A stretch of DNA of 64,000 nt from Hemileia vastatrix (taxonomy: Eukaryota; Basidiomycota; Pucciniomycetes; Pucciniales; Zaghouaniaceae): the NCBI GenBank assembly GCA_030280995.1, contig JASXTE010000014.1, positions 558,001-622,000 of the forward strand, written 5' to 3'. The translations under genes were made by a program, and so were the position numbers. Shown in pieces: positions 1-12,046 of this stretch. Every line of letters starts with the position of its first letter. The stretch's first letter is position 1. A model generated the notes under the pieces. That model ran no database searches. It was not told the origin of the DNA and saw nothing but the letters and a program-made list of their open reading frames with translations.

Positions 1-5
1 GATGG

Positions 6-1942
6 ATGACTATTACACAAAGAGCAGGAACCTTGCACTCTAATGTAGATCTGTTATCTAGAGTACTTCTGCTTAATAATGATGTTAATCCTGCTTATGT
101 TCCTGAGTCAGAGATTATTGAAATTTATGGCATTTATATTGTAGATCTTGAGGATGAATTTATACAATCAATTCTTGATAATTATGATTCAGATCCTGAC
201 TTGAGTAAACTCACTACAATATTAAATGATCCATTTAATGCTTCAATGAATTTTTTAATAAAAACATTACCAAATAAGTATATTGAAGCATTAGAAAAAG
301 GAAAATTTTCAATTGAGGATGGCTTTATATATTACAGGAAAAAATTAAGTAATGTAATTGTAATTACCCCTTCAATGAAGTAGTTAATGTTAAGTATATG
401 TCATGATGATATATTAGCAGGTCATTTTGACATCCATAAAACATTAACCAGAGTAAAAAACACAGCTTGGTGGATTAAAATGTCTGATGATGTTCAAAAA
501 TATGTTGAGAAGTGTTATTCTTGTCAAAAATCTAAAAGATTAACAGGCAAAAGAGCTAGTTTATTACAAAAAATTGAGCAACCCAAAGCTCCATGGGAAA
601 TAGTTAACATGGATTTTGTAACAGGTTTTTTAATAGCAGGACATAAGAGTTATAACTCTTGCTGGGTAGTTGTTGATAGATTTACAAAAATGTTTAAATT
701 TATTCCTACTCATAAAGAGGTTTCTGCTAAGGACTTAGCTTTTTTATGGTGGACACAAATGTTAAATATAGCGGTTTCCCCAAATCAATAGTTTCTGAAA
801 GAGATCCTAAATTTACTTCTGAGTTCTGAACATCACTTATGGATGTTTCAGGGTGTCAATTAAAACTTTCTACATCACACCATCCACAAACTGATGGGCT
901 AGCAGAAAGAATGATACAAACTATAGAATATATGATAAGAAGATATTGTGCTTTTGGTCTTAACTTCAAAGACAATGACAAATTCACACATGATTGGGTA
1001 ACCCTCAGCGCGCAATACGGGGGGCGGACTTGTTAGCAAGTCCGCAACCTTGGACTCAAATTCACCACAGATTGAACACACATTGAGCTATTGACAAAGG
1101 AACCATACAATCAGGGATGAACACCACTAAGCATAACAGTTTTTGTGGGTCTTCAAGTAGAGTTCAGTATGAGTTCAGTATGAGTTCAGTCTGAGTTCCA
1201 TCTGAGTTCAGTCTGAGTTCAGGTTGGGGACTTGCTAGGAAGTCCACCCCCTATATTGCGTAGTGCCTTATCCCAGGTTTAGAATTTGCATACAATAGTG
1301 CAGTACATTCTGTCACTGGCAAAAAGCCATTTGAGTTATGGTTGGGTTATGTACCTAATACCCCTGCTAAAACTCTTAATAATTTACTTAGATTGGATAT
1401 CCATCCAGGTACTAAGTCTTTTCTTCAACTGCAAGAATTATGCAGAAAACATGCTCAAGAATGTATAAATAAGGCATTTGAGTATGAGAAGAAAAGATGG
1501 GATAAAGCCCATAAAGAAAAAATGTTCAAAGAGGGTGATGAAGTCCTTATTTCTACACTACATTTCAATTTGAATGGTAATTTTAAATTGAAAGATCCAT
1601 TCATTGGACCATTTGTAGTGAAAAAGATGGTTGGTAACAATGCTGTTGAGGTTATTCTATATGCACCATATGATAGAAAACATCCAGTATTTCCTATATC
1701 TCTTATAAAACCATACCATTCTAATGATATTGCTCTATCTCCAAGAGGATCAGGAAGGCATAAACAGAAACCTGAAGAAATAGTTGAAAAAGCAGAAATT
1801 GAAAAGATACTTAAAAGAGAAACCATACAAAAGAAAAGGAGTTGAGTATCTATTAAGATTTAAAAATAAATCAAGTGAATACAATCAGTGGATTCCAGAA
1901 AATTAAATCTCTGATCTTAAAAATCTCTTGAAAAAATTTTAA
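6..1942 (+). pseudogene. Chromovirus pol fragment (RNase H end, integrase, chromodomain)
   Basis: Translated pieces match the intact family copy at 52508-54061: the linker after RNase H (6-383), the integrase zinc-binding part with its CYSC pair and the start of the core (387-791), the core with HHPQTDGLAERM (839-1005), then the C-terminal domain (1269-1845) and a chromodomain-like end (to about 1942). Breaks seen: a TAG at 381-383, a frame loss near 780-830, a MITE at 1006-1265, a one-base shift near 1830 and a stop in the chromodomain where the young copy has a Glu codon. At one site this copy is better than the young one: it reads GIYIV where the young copy has a stop in place of Tyr. No product is expected. 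Confidence 0.85.
1006..1265. mobile_element. 260-bp CACTA-like MITE inserted in integrase
   Basis: Removing 1006-1265 plus one CCT restores exactly the integrase text of the related copy (GGGTAACCCTTATCCCAGG). CCT lies directly on both sides (1003-1005, 1266-1268), a 3-bp target duplication. The right end read inward is CACTACGCAATATAGGGGG and the left end CAGCGCGCAATACGGGGG, an imperfect terminal inverted repeat of about 42 bp that also contains the palindromic GGACTTGCTAGCAAGTCC. CACTA-superfamily elements are known for CACTA ends and 3-bp duplications. Inside are about six copies of an 11-bp unit (TGAGTTCAGTA-like, about 1158-1222). No coding capacity is visible. Confidence 0.85.
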
Positions 1943-2069
1943 TCAAAATAATACTGTTTATTCAGTATATGTATTATAGAAAATTTTAAAAATTATTTTT
2001 TTATTTCACTCCTTACTTTTAATTAAAATGTCTTAACATTTTTTTATTGTTTTTTTTTGGGTGAGGGAG

Positions 2070-3247
2070 TGTCAGCCTAGATATCCCTAGGACTGAGTAT
2101 TTCTTATGCTTTAAATAAGATAACCTTAAGTAAATTAAGCTTATAACTTAAAAATAAGGTTAAAACAATTATATATATGATTATATTACATATATATGTA
2201 ATTATTACACTATTATATAACTCATCGTAGTTTAAATAGCTTATCCATAGCCTAATAATACTTATTAAGGTGTTAATGGAGTCATAATATACTTATCTTA
2301 AGTGATATTAAGTAATTATTGACATACATAAGCTTAAATGTATACATAAAGCTCATATTCAGTGAAATATGCAGTATATTATGTATATTTAGGTCTATAA
2401 GTGGGTTTTAGCCCCTTAATAGCCTATAACTTTGTTTTTCTGCTTTTTTTAGGTCATATGGACGAAATCAGTGAATTCACAACGCCTACCAAAGCATAGA
2501 CATCTATATCATGCGCATATACTCAGTTTGGACAACTTAATCTGCATCCTTGGATGGATATTCACGGATTTATGGGTGGGGAGGTCATTGCTGGGTTAAA
2601 GTGGATGCTTGGGGATGTTATTGGGGGCTGGGACATTTTATTTGTTTCCTTTATACTCTTTGGGTTTCATTTAATCTCTTTTGGATTACTTATTTTACCT
2701 GTTTCTTTATGGTATCCGCTTTTATCTGGATTTTCTAATTATGTTTTGGGTCTGTGTTATCATTATTTGTGATGGAGGGTCCTTACTGGAGGTCTGGGTG
2801 TTGAATCTGCTTGAATTGGATGCCATGGGGAGGTTATGGGCCCTCACAGTGCTGTAATTGCCGGGGATAGCAGTGACATCATCTGGATTGAAGGTCTGTG
2901 CACTCCAGGGGATTTGGGTATAAGTAAGGAGGGATTTTGACAGTTATTCATCATCAATTACTTACTAAATTTAAATAAAACACTTAAAAACAATTATTAA
3001 CATTTAGAAATATATTATAAAGCCTTTTATAAGTTGATATTATCATTATATAAGCTATAAATATATTCTATTTATCTATTTTCCACCGCTAAGCACACAT
3101 TTCAATCCAAGTATTGTGAGCTTAAATTGAGTATAACTATTTTATTAGTCTTCCCCTTAGTTTTAATCACTAAATCATTTATCAATAAGTATTAGGACCA
3201 TAAATAAATACTATTATATCATACTTATATACTAGACAATACTGACA
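2070..3247 (+). repeat. 3' LTR of Ty3-E (1178 bp)
   Basis: It starts TGTCAG after a purine tract and ends CTGACA, a perfect inverted terminus. It is the reverse-complement counterpart of the two 1177-bp LTRs at 51214-52390 and 58887-60063, but much more diverged. The end is fixed by the ACTAGACAATACTGACA text, which matches the start of those LTRs. Confidence 0.9.
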
Positions 3248-3287
3248 AATTTCTTATGTTATTAATAAACTATTTAAAATTAAATTC

Positions 3288-5166
3288 ATGGAAAGCAACA
3301 TAATGGATGCTATGGAAGAATTAAGGGGAACTATTAAAATCTTACTGGATGTGGCACCCAATCTTTTTAAAGAAAATATCTTGTCTTATATTATGGCTAA
3401 CTAAATTCTCAATCTACTACCCCAATTGTATCAAACAGCAGCCACAAATATTCTCAGAAAATATGACATTACAAATCGTCACCCAACTATTGAAAGTATC
3501 TTCTAAGATATTGAAGCTGAATTAATCAGACAAAAAGCTTTAAAAGACTCAGAAGTGTCAGGGTCAGTATTAGCTGTGGAAAGTAAAATTAAAAAGTTTT
3601 GTACTAAGGGCAAAAACAACCCACTTGCTCCCCACTCTGAATCCAATTGTTTCCAATTACATCCGGAAAAACAGAAAGAATTCCTCAAACGGAAGAAGGA
3701 GTGAGAATCAAAAGACTTGGACAATAAACCCGAAGATTTATCAGTTTTTTCTAAAATTCTTGAGAATTATGCCATCCTTGACAGTGGTGCCTCCTTTTCA
3801 ATTTTTCATGAAAAATCCTTCTTTACGGACTAAAAATCTTCCAATATCACTCTTACAATGGCTAATGGAGAAGAGGTAGTTGCCCTTGGACAAGGCAACA
3901 TATCTTTTATCTCATTTTCTGGACACAAATTTAACATTAAAAATGCCCTTTTTGTACCCACCATTAATGTAACTCTTATTTCAGCAGTGGACCTTTTAAT
4001 TAGAGACTGAAGATTAGTTAACAATGATGGTAAGTTCAAAATCAGCTATAATGGACAAACCATGATTGAATATTCTTCAAAAAATAATATAATTAGTTTT
4101 CCATTCCAACAACACTTTTTTTATTATACCTTGAACATAACTTCCAATAGTCAAAATCATTGGGAAATCCTCCATCACAATTTTGGACACCCAAACAATC
4201 AAATCATGGAACTTTTATTTCCAGCTTTGAAATTTTCAGAATTTAGCTGTAAAACCTGTGCCTTAGCTAAATTGCACATTCTTTCCTTCTCTGGAACATT
4301 TCCTTCTCCTGAATTTCCTCTGGAAGTTATTCATATTGATCTCTGTGGTCCTATTACTCCAGAGTCAAAAGGTGGGAAGTCATATTTCTATCAAATTGTA
4401 GATGGCTACTCTTGTTATTGTCACATCTACTTCTTAGATCTAAAATCTGAAACTTTTTAAAATTTTAAAGAATATCAAAAACAAGTTGAAAATCAATTAA
4501 GCCAATCCATTAAATGTATAGTCTCAGATAATGGCAGGGAGTATACAAGTAATGCCTTAAAACTCTATCTAACAGAGAAAGAAATAGTTCACTTAAGAAC
4601 TGCTCCATATTCACCTCAACAAAACCCCATAGCAAAAAGAGGGAACCACTCAATCATCAAAAAGGCCCGTTTTCTTCTAATTGAGTCTGGTCTTGACTCT
4701 TATTGGTGGTCTGAAGCAGTTAACACTGCTACCTACCTACTTAATACTTTCCCGTCCTCATCCCTCTAAAAAACATCAAACACCTTGGGAACTTTGGCAT
4801 GGAGGGTCCTCCCCACCTACCAAAATACATCCCTTTGGCTCTGATGTCATATATTATCAACAAAAACACAAAAGATTGGGGAAATTTGACAGTTGTGGCA
4901 AAGAAGGGATTTTTCTAGGCTTTTGTGAGGGACCAATTAATTTTTGGATTTATTCACCAGCAAATGATTCTATTCTAGTATCTCAAAATGTCAAGTTTCT
5001 TAATACATTTAACCTGGCCCACACAATAACTAAGGGTGAACCCATTGATACCTTAGTCTTTCCCGACCTAGAGTATGCTCCCACAATTACCATGGAGAAC
5101 TCAGTCCCAATCAATCAAATTGAAATTACGACTTCTCAAGCCTCTTCCATACCTGAAAATATTTAA
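3288..5166 (+). pseudogene. Copia C1 gag-protease-integrase remnant
   Basis: Gag-like text reads from about 3288 with stops at several codons. The aspartic protease is recognisable by ILDSGASFSIF (about 3775). The GAG-pre-integrase zinc finger region follows at 4160-4275 (HHNFGH ... CKTCALAK), then the integrase core with DLCGP (about 4335), SDNGREYTS (about 4530) and SPQQNPIAKRGNHS (about 4610-4650; the usual Glu is read as Lys in the glutamate motif). The 4681-5166 stretch is the integrase C-terminal part. Frame breaks fall at about 4020, 4458 and 4760. This cannot make an active enzyme as it stands. Confidence 0.85.
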
Positions 5167-5292
5167 CAAAATGATTCAAAAATCTCTACTGACCCTCCAC
5201 TGTCCTCCAAAAATTATACCTACATTGATAAAAGCACTAAACTGCCCAAAGAGATTTCCTCAGAAATCAATCCCACAAATATTCTAACAACC

Positions 5293-6880
5293 ATGTGTTT
5301 TGGAAATAACCCTTTTAATCTCATCATTACTCCACTTGACACTCCAAAAAATTATTTCTATGCTCTAAACTCTCACAAAAGTGACTACTGGCTAAAAGCC
5401 ATTCAAGCTGAATTAAATAGTATCTCAAAACATAATGTGTGGGTTGAAACTCCCATTCCTTCTCATAATCATCTTTTGGGAACCACTTGGACCTTCAAAC
5501 AGAAAACCAATTGTGATGGTAATATCATTATGTATAAATGCCAGACTTTTTGTTCAGGGGATTTTGCAGACCAAAGGGATTGAATATAATGAAACTTATT
5601 CTCCGACAGGATGCTTATCCACACTCATGTTTCGACTTGGAATTCCTGCTCATTGAGATTGGGAATTACATCAAATGGATGTAAAGTCTGCATTTCTGCA
5701 TGGAGAACCGGATGAAGACCTGTACCTAAGATTTCCAAATGGCTACTCTCCTCAAAACAATGATTACTGCCTTCACCTCAAGAAATCATTATATGGTCTT
5801 AAGCAAATTCCAAGATGTTGGCATCATAAACTCTCCAACTTCTTCACTGATATAGGATTCCGAGCCAGCAAATCCAACACTTGCCTTTTTCTGAGTGAAG
5901 ATTCTACAAAACCTTGCTATGTGTTTATACACATTGATGACCTCATTATTGGTGGTCCTTCCATCCTTAATTTCAAAGAGAAAATATCCAATGTGTTTGA
6001 CATGGACAATCAAGGTGAATTAAAATGGGTCGTGGGTATGAAAGTCATATGGGACAGAAAAATCAAGACCATATCCTTGTCTCAAAAACAATACATCAAC
6101 AATATATTAGCTGAATTTAGTCACTCCAATTTTTGTTCAGTTTCTACCCCATCAGTAACAAACTCTCACTTCACAAAGTGCATGTCAAATCAACTCACTA
6201 ACTTATTTAACTACAGAAGAGCTATAGGTATTCTCAATCACCTAGTTCTGTGTACTAAACCTGACTTAGATCATGCTGCAAGCTCTCTTGCTCAACATCT
6301 AAATGAACCTACAGATCAACAAATCTCTTCATTCTTTCATGTTTTACATTATCTTCAATTAACCAAAGATTATAGCCTAAATTTAGGCTCTGTTAGTAAT
6401 GCCTCTATTGGGCACCTTCTTGGCTTTGCTGATGCTGACTACAATAAATCTATCGATTCCAAATCCACCTCTGGGATGTTAATTTTTCATATGGGTCTTG
6501 TGAGTTGGAGATCATCTAAACAACAATCTGTTTCACTATTTGCTTCTGAATCTGAATCTTATTCTATGGCGGAATGCGGTCAAGATCTACTCTGGTTCAA
6601 AGAACTATGTCATGATTTCTCTATTTCAATTCTCAAAACCTGCCCCCATGTCCATAATCAACGTGCTATCATTTTGGCTCTGAACCCCCTTTATCAGCAT
6701 AGAACTTGTCACATCAATTTCAAACACTTTTGGCTCAGAGAACAAGTAAACAATAATGAATTTTTAATCAAATAAATTTCCGCAAATCACATGCTTGCGG
6801 ATCTCTTAACTAAATCTTTATCACGTCCAAAACACCACAAATTCTTGAAATTACTTAATCTCTGCCCATTTCCATCTTGA
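5293..6880 (+). pseudogene. Copia C1 reverse transcriptase and RNase H remnant
   Basis: The RVT_2-type reverse transcriptase starts at 5293 and continues at 5675-6240. It shows MDVKSAFLHGEPDEDLYL, LKKSLYGLKQIPRCW and the active-site text FIHIDDLIIGG. RNase H follows with GFADADYNKS and LFASESESYSMAE. The end reads through ANHMLADLLTKSLSRPKHHKF-type text to about 6880, just before the purine tract. Breaks: an in-frame stop near 5582, a stop near 5656 and one near 6775. In copia elements this enzyme pair copies the element RNA into DNA inside the particle. Confidence 0.87.
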
Positions 6881-6891
6881 GCAGGGGAGGG

Positions 6892-7676
6892 TGTCAATAT
6901 TAGAAAGAGCTAAATACATATTTCTTTACCTAAGCATATAACTTTTATTAGACATAGATATAGATTATATGAAAGACCCTATTAGCAGCGTTTCTTTTTG
7001 TTTAACCTAAATTAATAATATACTTTCTCTATAAGTGGATGCAGAACCTCTCACCTATTCTGCATCCACTTTGTTCTCTCTCTTATTTATCTTATTTCAC
7101 TCACTTTATTTCATTACATTAACACTCTATTCTTTCCCTCTAAGTTCTCAGTCCACTTTTCCACTTATTGTCCACTTCTCAATTGTGCCATGTCTACCAT
7201 GTCCCTTGTCCACTTATTTTATCTAAATCATTGCTTACCTGAAATCTTATCTTATCAGGTAAATTTTCTCAGTCCACTTCTCACTTGTCCCTTTTCCACT
7301 TATTTTATCTAAATCATTTCTTACCTGAAATCTTATCTTATCAGGTAACTTGTACGTATGCTCTTCTATGGCAACAAATCCACTTTGTTCACTCTCTTAT
7401 TTATCTTATTTTGCTCACTTTATTTCATTACATTAATACTCTATTCTTTCCCTCTAAGTTCTTAGTCCACTTGTCCACTTATTTTCCACTTCTCAATTAT
7501 CCCATGTCCACCTTGTCCCTTGTCCACTTATTTTATCTAAATCAATGCTTACCTGCAATCTTATCTTATCAGGTAAATTTTCTCAGTCCACTTGTCCCCT
7601 TATTGTTCACTTCTCACTTGTCCCTTTTCCACTTATTTTATCTAAATCATTGCTTACCTGCAATCTTATCTTATCA
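6892..7676 (+). repeat. 3' LTR of copia C1 (785 bp) with internal repeats
   Basis: It starts TGTCAATATTAGAAAGAGC after GGGGAGGG and ends CTTATCTTATCA. The second half contains four copies of a unit of about 48 bp ending TTACCTGCAATCTTATC (near 7209, 7298, 7526 and 7628). The related solo LTR at 26877-27468 has only two copies, so LTR length varies by repeat number. The short open frames here are just translations of this repeat. Confidence 0.85.
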
Positions 7677-7700
7677 GTAAGAAGGATCTGGAGTAAAAGT

Positions 7701-7830
7701 TTAAACAATTAAACTGTTAAGAGTTCTCACTAAACCTTCAAAGTTTACAGGCTTTGCAGCTCTTTCAAGAATACAAGCTCTTGCTTCATCCAATATCTTA
7801 TTGAGACCAAGAATTCAAACCTTCCATTGA
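7701..7830 (-). pseudogene. Possible last exon of an unidentified host gene
   Basis: On the minus strand a short open stretch ending at a TAA (7703-7701) reads like protein (NKILDEARACILERAAKPV ... LNSLIV). It lies directly beyond the copia C1 LTR. No start, splice site or upstream exon could be fixed. It may be the remainder of a gene hit by the transposons, or chance. Confidence 0.25.
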
Positions 7831-8303
7831 CTTTTGATGACTTTGAAATGAATTTCAAATGGTAGAGTAGCTAAACTGGAGAAAAAAGTGAGAAAAAATA
7901 TCAAGGTAATATAATCAAAAATATAAAAAATTTAGTCAGTAATTTTAATGGTGAAAAAATTAAACAGGATGATGTGGGGAGGGGGTGCAGAAATTTGATG
8001 CACAGTGCATTGGGGGAATATATGTATTGGTGGTCTGAATTGTGGTTGGGGAAATGGAGAAAGAGAAGGAAGTATTTGACCTCATTTTTGACATGCCTGA
8101 CCCCAAGTAATCGATTTATAATAGCATCTTGTAATGGTGTTTTGAGACTGAAGTCCAGCAGGCATATATGGTAATGTTTGACACCCCCTAATATATATAC
8201 TCAGACCATTTACACTACTATACTCATCCAATCTTTAAAATTTAATTATTAATCATTTCTTCAAGTATCTTATTCTTTCTAACTGCCTCTTATACTCACC
8301 TAT
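7831..8303. other. Unassigned spacer between two copia elements
   Basis: AT-rich sequence with no convincing gene, RNA or repeat. A 66-codon plus-strand frame at 7974-8174 has no recognisable feature and is probably chance. Confidence 0.5.
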
Positions 8304-8987
8304 TGACTTTTATAATTGATAATGAATCCCAGTCAGTTACTAAGTCACTATGAGTTGGCAACTCTCAATGAGCCAACCTGGACACGAGCATAACGAAGCG
8401 TCGTAGGAATGATAAGGAAGAAATATAGTAAAAAAGATAATAGCGATTTATTAGTGCTTTGAGAATTAAATCAATGGGGAACGGAGTAGAAACAAAACTA
8501 AAATACAGGACAGTTAGGATTACACATCTAACCTTTTATAATTGATAATGAATCCCAGTCAGTTACTAAGTCACTATGAGTTGGCAATTCTCAATGAGCC
8601 AAAATTGGGATAAACATTAGGTCAGACGCTATCAAGGATAAACTATAAGAAAGAAATAATACCTGGACACGAGCGTAACGAAGCGTCGTAGGAATGATAA
8701 GGAAGCAATATAGTAAAAAAGATAATAGTGATTGATTAGTGCTTTTAGAATTAAATCAATGGGGAACACTAGTTGGTACTTTAAGATATATATATATATA
8801 TATGTGACTATCATTATTGTTGACCTATCTCAAAAACTAACAAAGCTAAATAATACGACGTACGCTATACTACACTCATGTGTCCAGAAATAAACTAATA
8901 CTATGGGATAATGAGAAGAGATGTTAGAATAAGGTTTGATGAGTTAGGAAGCATGTGCATTTGAATTATGACATCAACTACAAACCA
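8304..8987 (-). repeat. 3' LTR of copia B
   Basis: On the minus strand it begins TGGTTTGTAGTTGATG right after the purine tract GCAGGGGAG. It matches 25675-26355 along its length. Both LTRs contain the same internal duplication of about 220 bp (unit with AATCCCAGTCAGTTACTAAG at about 8328 and 8548), so the duplication is older than this insertion. A short (AT)n run lies near 8790. The outer end is uncertain by a few bases. Confidence 0.8.
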
Positions 8988-10155
8988 CTCCCCTGCTGAG
9001 TAACTCATCAAGAACATGCAGTTTAGAGAGGTGAGTCTTCAGTTTGACTCGGTTGAGGGCTTTTGTAAGCATGTCCGTGGGCATGGTATCTGTGGACACA
9101 TAGGGGACTTCAAATATTGATTTGTTGACTTGTTCACAAATCCAGTGCAGCTGGATGTCCAGATGCTTTGTGCGGGAGTGATACAACGGCTTCCTCCTCA
9201 GTGCAATGCATCCTTGGTTATCATTGTAGAACTTGGTAGGCATGTAGCAGTGATATTTCTTGAGGTTGAGGTCCCGTAGGAGGTGTTTGAGCCACATGAC
9301 TTCTTGTCCAGCTTTCACAATAGCTTTTGCTTCTGATTCAGAAGTGCTTAAGGAAACGGAGCTTTGTTTTTTAGTCTTCCAGCTGATTGTGCAGTTTTTA
9401 ATGGTGAATATGTATCATGTGGTAGAATGTCGGGTTTCCAAACAAGAGCCGTGGTCAGCGTCACAGTATCCTACCAATGGCTTGTCAACTGCAGCTGCTG
9501 GCTTAAAGTTTATCCCTGTGTATTGTGTACCCTTGAGGTAACGCAACACGTGAGTGAATGCATTCCAATGGCTGGTGCCTGGCCTGTTGAGAAAACGAGA
9601 CAATTGACTGCAGGCAAATGCAAGGTCCGGCCTGGCTCATTGTGCTAAGTAATTCAAGTGACCAATGGCGGATCTGTAGTTGTTACCAGTCTTGAGGATT
9701 CAGTATGACCATCATCACTGGCTGGTACGAGTCGAGAGTTTGTATCCATTGGAGTAGAGATGGACTTGCATTCGTGCATTTTATACAGACTAAGTATGGC
9801 ATCTACCTCATTAGATTGCGACAGAAAAATTGAGGAGTCCTCCCGGTTTCTTATGACCTTGATCCCCAGTATCATTTGCGCATTGCCCAGGTCCTCCATC
9901 TCAAACTTTGTTGAAATGAGTTTTTAAAACCATTTGATATCCTTGCCAAAGATAGAGAAGTTGTCCACGTGGACATGGACAAAGCATGGCTTCGCTTTGT
10001 CTTTGTGAATGAACAGAGCAGGGTCGACAGGACTACATAGGAAGTTATTTTCGGTGAAGAATGATTTCAAAAGTTGGTACCAACATCGAGAAGCCTGTTT
10101 TAGGCCATAAAGTGACCTTTTTAGCAGTAAAACCGGGTTATTGATGTTAGGCGGT
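8974..10155 (-). pseudogene. Copia B: RT C-terminal half and RNase H
   Basis: Reading from 10155 down: the RT continuation with SLYGLKQASR, the active-site region around 9960-9985 (VHVDN, where Asn replaces the second Asp of VHVDD), a thumb segment with LGIKVIRNRED, RNase H with GYCDADHGSCLETRHSTT, and the end with YNDNQGC and MLTKALNRVKLKTHL. The stop is at 8974, at the edge of the LTR. Frame breaks near 9900, 9640 and 9330 separate the pieces. This is the downstream portion of the gene whose upstream portion sits beyond 22714. Confidence 0.85.
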
Positions 10156-11291
10156 ATGGTAAGGTAAACTCTTACAGTCGCCTTGCTGTAAGCAGAATCC
10201 GGAGGAGATGTGTGGATTTAGCTGAAAACCCTGTCCTTCCAATAAAAATAACAAAATGGGAATTCTAAATCACTAAGCTAACCAATCTACTTGAATCTGA
10301 TTGATAAAAATGATGAAACTCTAAAATAATTAACGCTTATTGAGATTAAAAGAAAGTGGCTGTTGAGAAAGAAATACTGATAACAACAATTAAGGTGTAC
10401 CAGTGAAAGATCTATAAAGATTGACTTTTATGTTTTTATAATAATTTGAATTTTTATGAGACAGCAATAATCAAGTCCCAGTGACAAAGACCTTTCTAAA
10501 GATACCCTGTTTGAAGTGTGAATTAAATTGTTGAATTGTATTTCTAAAATGTTATGTAAAAATAATAAATGTTATAAGGGTATTACAATTTATTTAATTT
10601 GTTGAGTAATGAAAAATGAGACTGTGGTGGTTAAAGATTAAGCTGTATGATGTGTCCCCCCCCCCCCTCAATTTCGAGTTTGAGAAGCGCTTAAGTATTC
10701 CTAGTCACGTGCCTAAGTTTTCCCCTCCAGAGCTCTTCCAGAGTCAATCCGGAGCCCGTACGGAGTCCGTAAGGAGCCGGAACGGAGTCCGTACGGAGTC
10801 AAAACGGAGTCCGTCCGGACTTCCGGACTCAATTAGAACCTTAAAACTATAATAAAAAAATCTAGAAAAATTACACATAATAGAGCTACTTCTCCTTTAC
10901 ATACCAAACTTATTTTCGTAGTCTGCGCAGCTCTAATTACCCCGTGAAAATTCATCAAAGTTAAGTAATTTCTGAAAACGTAAATATTTCTATAAAACTT
11001 TAAAATTCATTTAAAAATATAAGAAAAATAGTAAAAATTCTGGGAAAATTTCCCAAGGTTCTTGAGTGACTCGACTTGATACCTATAAATTTTTCAGACC
11101 GTAAAAATAAGCTTTCTCCGTAAAATAAATTGTTTTTGTGTAGGCATTCGCTTGTGACCAATTTCTTCATATTTTAAACTCCAATAAATTAAATAAAACC
11201 CTTTTATAAAAAAAATAATAACGCCAATCTTGCACGCCGTAATAACTCCATTTACATATTTAGGTGCCGTACTAAACTTTAGGCTACCACA
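10156..11291 (-). repeat. 3' LTR of Ty3-A (1136 bp)
   Basis: Matches 21614-22713. Differences include a longer poly-C run (near 10660) and an extra block of CGGAGTCCGTA-type units near 10760-10815. The inverted termini and the adjacent purine tract at 11292-11310 fix the inner border. Confidence 0.9.
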
Positions 11292-11414
11292 TCCTCCCTC
11301 CAATCGAGAATGTCCCCATTCTTAAAACTTTGCATAAGTGGTCGAACACAATATTCATCTTTAACCTTCAACCACCATCTTCTTTAATCAACTATAAAAT
11401 TCATCTTCATCAAT

Positions 11415-12046
11415 ATGTCTTCCAAAGAACTTGTCGCTCCATGTGAACTCTGCGCTCGATACCAGGTACCTTGTTTAATGTCCAACCCTAATCTTCCTGG
11501 CAGAACAGCTTGCGACTTATTCCGTGTGAAAAAAGTCAAATGCAACAGGCCAATAGTTCCTTCTAAAACAAACGTATATTTAGGACCAGCAGCTCTCCCT
11601 GATCCCTCAACTTCTAAAAAGCGATCCAAAATTCCTGTCTTCTTAAAACGAATAAGATCAAAAACAGCTTCAAAAGTTCAATCTTCATCAACGGATCCCG
11701 GCCTAATTTTGCCTTCACAAGATCCTAATCCTATAACGCCAGTACCCCCAACTAACTTTTCTGAGACTATGTTTCCTGGCTCTAAATGTAAGACCCTATT
11801 TATCTTACTAAAAAAACTTTTAATCAAAATTGACTAAACCTATAACTTAATAACACATTTGAACTTCTAGCTGTCGAAATAACCAACACTGATGATGTTG
11901 GTAGAGTGAAGACGGACTATATCAATCATTACCCAAATTTTCATCGCTATCTTTTTCTTGACTTTACTAATGAGTTGAAACGAAAAATGCTGGCCTATTT
12001 TCAAGAAACTCCAGCTAATAACCATGAAGACCTCATGAAAAGATGA
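11415..12046 (+). pseudogene. Antisense two-exon gene in Ty3-A, Zn2Cys6-like
   Basis: Lies between the pol end and the 3' LTR, on the strand opposite to gag-pol. Exon 1 is 11415-11787, an intron 11788-11870 has GTAAGA at the start, a CTAAA-type branch site and TTCTAG at the end, and exon 2 runs 11871-12046. The spliced length is 549 nt (182 codons). Near the N-terminus are CELCARYQVPC and CDLFRVKKVKC, that is C-x2-C-x6-C-x12-C-x2-F-x6-C. This is the fungal Zn2Cys6 cluster pattern with the fifth Cys read as Phe. The relative in Ty3-D has the intron at the same point. There the frame continues past the TGA found here at 12044, and homologous text also continues after that TGA (ILMQSFDND...). 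So this copy probably carries a nonsense change and a lost ligand. DNA binding is inferred from the pattern only. Confidence 0.6.

Larger units (their letters stand above)
1..3247 (+). mobile_element. Ty3-E: 3' part of a decayed Ty3 chromovirus
   Basis: The window opens inside a Ty3/gypsy element whose 5' half lies to the left. It carries the end of RNase H, the integrase, a chromodomain-like tail, a purine tract (GGGTGAGGGAG, 2059-2069) and a complete 3' LTR at 2070-3247. It belongs to the same family as the young copy at 51214-60063, with which it aligns throughout, but it holds stops, frameshifts and a MITE. The copia gag that resumes right after 3247 suggests that this chromovirus jumped into copia C1. 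The five bases after the LTR (AATTT) would be one half of the target duplication; the other half is outside the window. Confidence 0.88.
3253..7676 (+). mobile_element. Copia C1: decayed Ty1/copia element
   Basis: Gag, protease, integrase, reverse transcriptase and RNase H follow in copia order, then a purine tract GCAGGGGAGGG and a 3' LTR from 6892. The 5' LTR and the first part of gag are missing from the window, probably because Ty3-E inserted into this element and the rest lies further left. A minus-strand solo LTR of the same family sits at 26877-27468. The copy is clearly old, with many stops and shifts. Confidence 0.85.

Noticed and set aside
7035..7680. Hydrophobic open frames resembling membrane proteins
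   Set aside because: They lie inside a copia LTR and recur with its internal repeat; also seen antisense in the solo LTR at 26877-27468.
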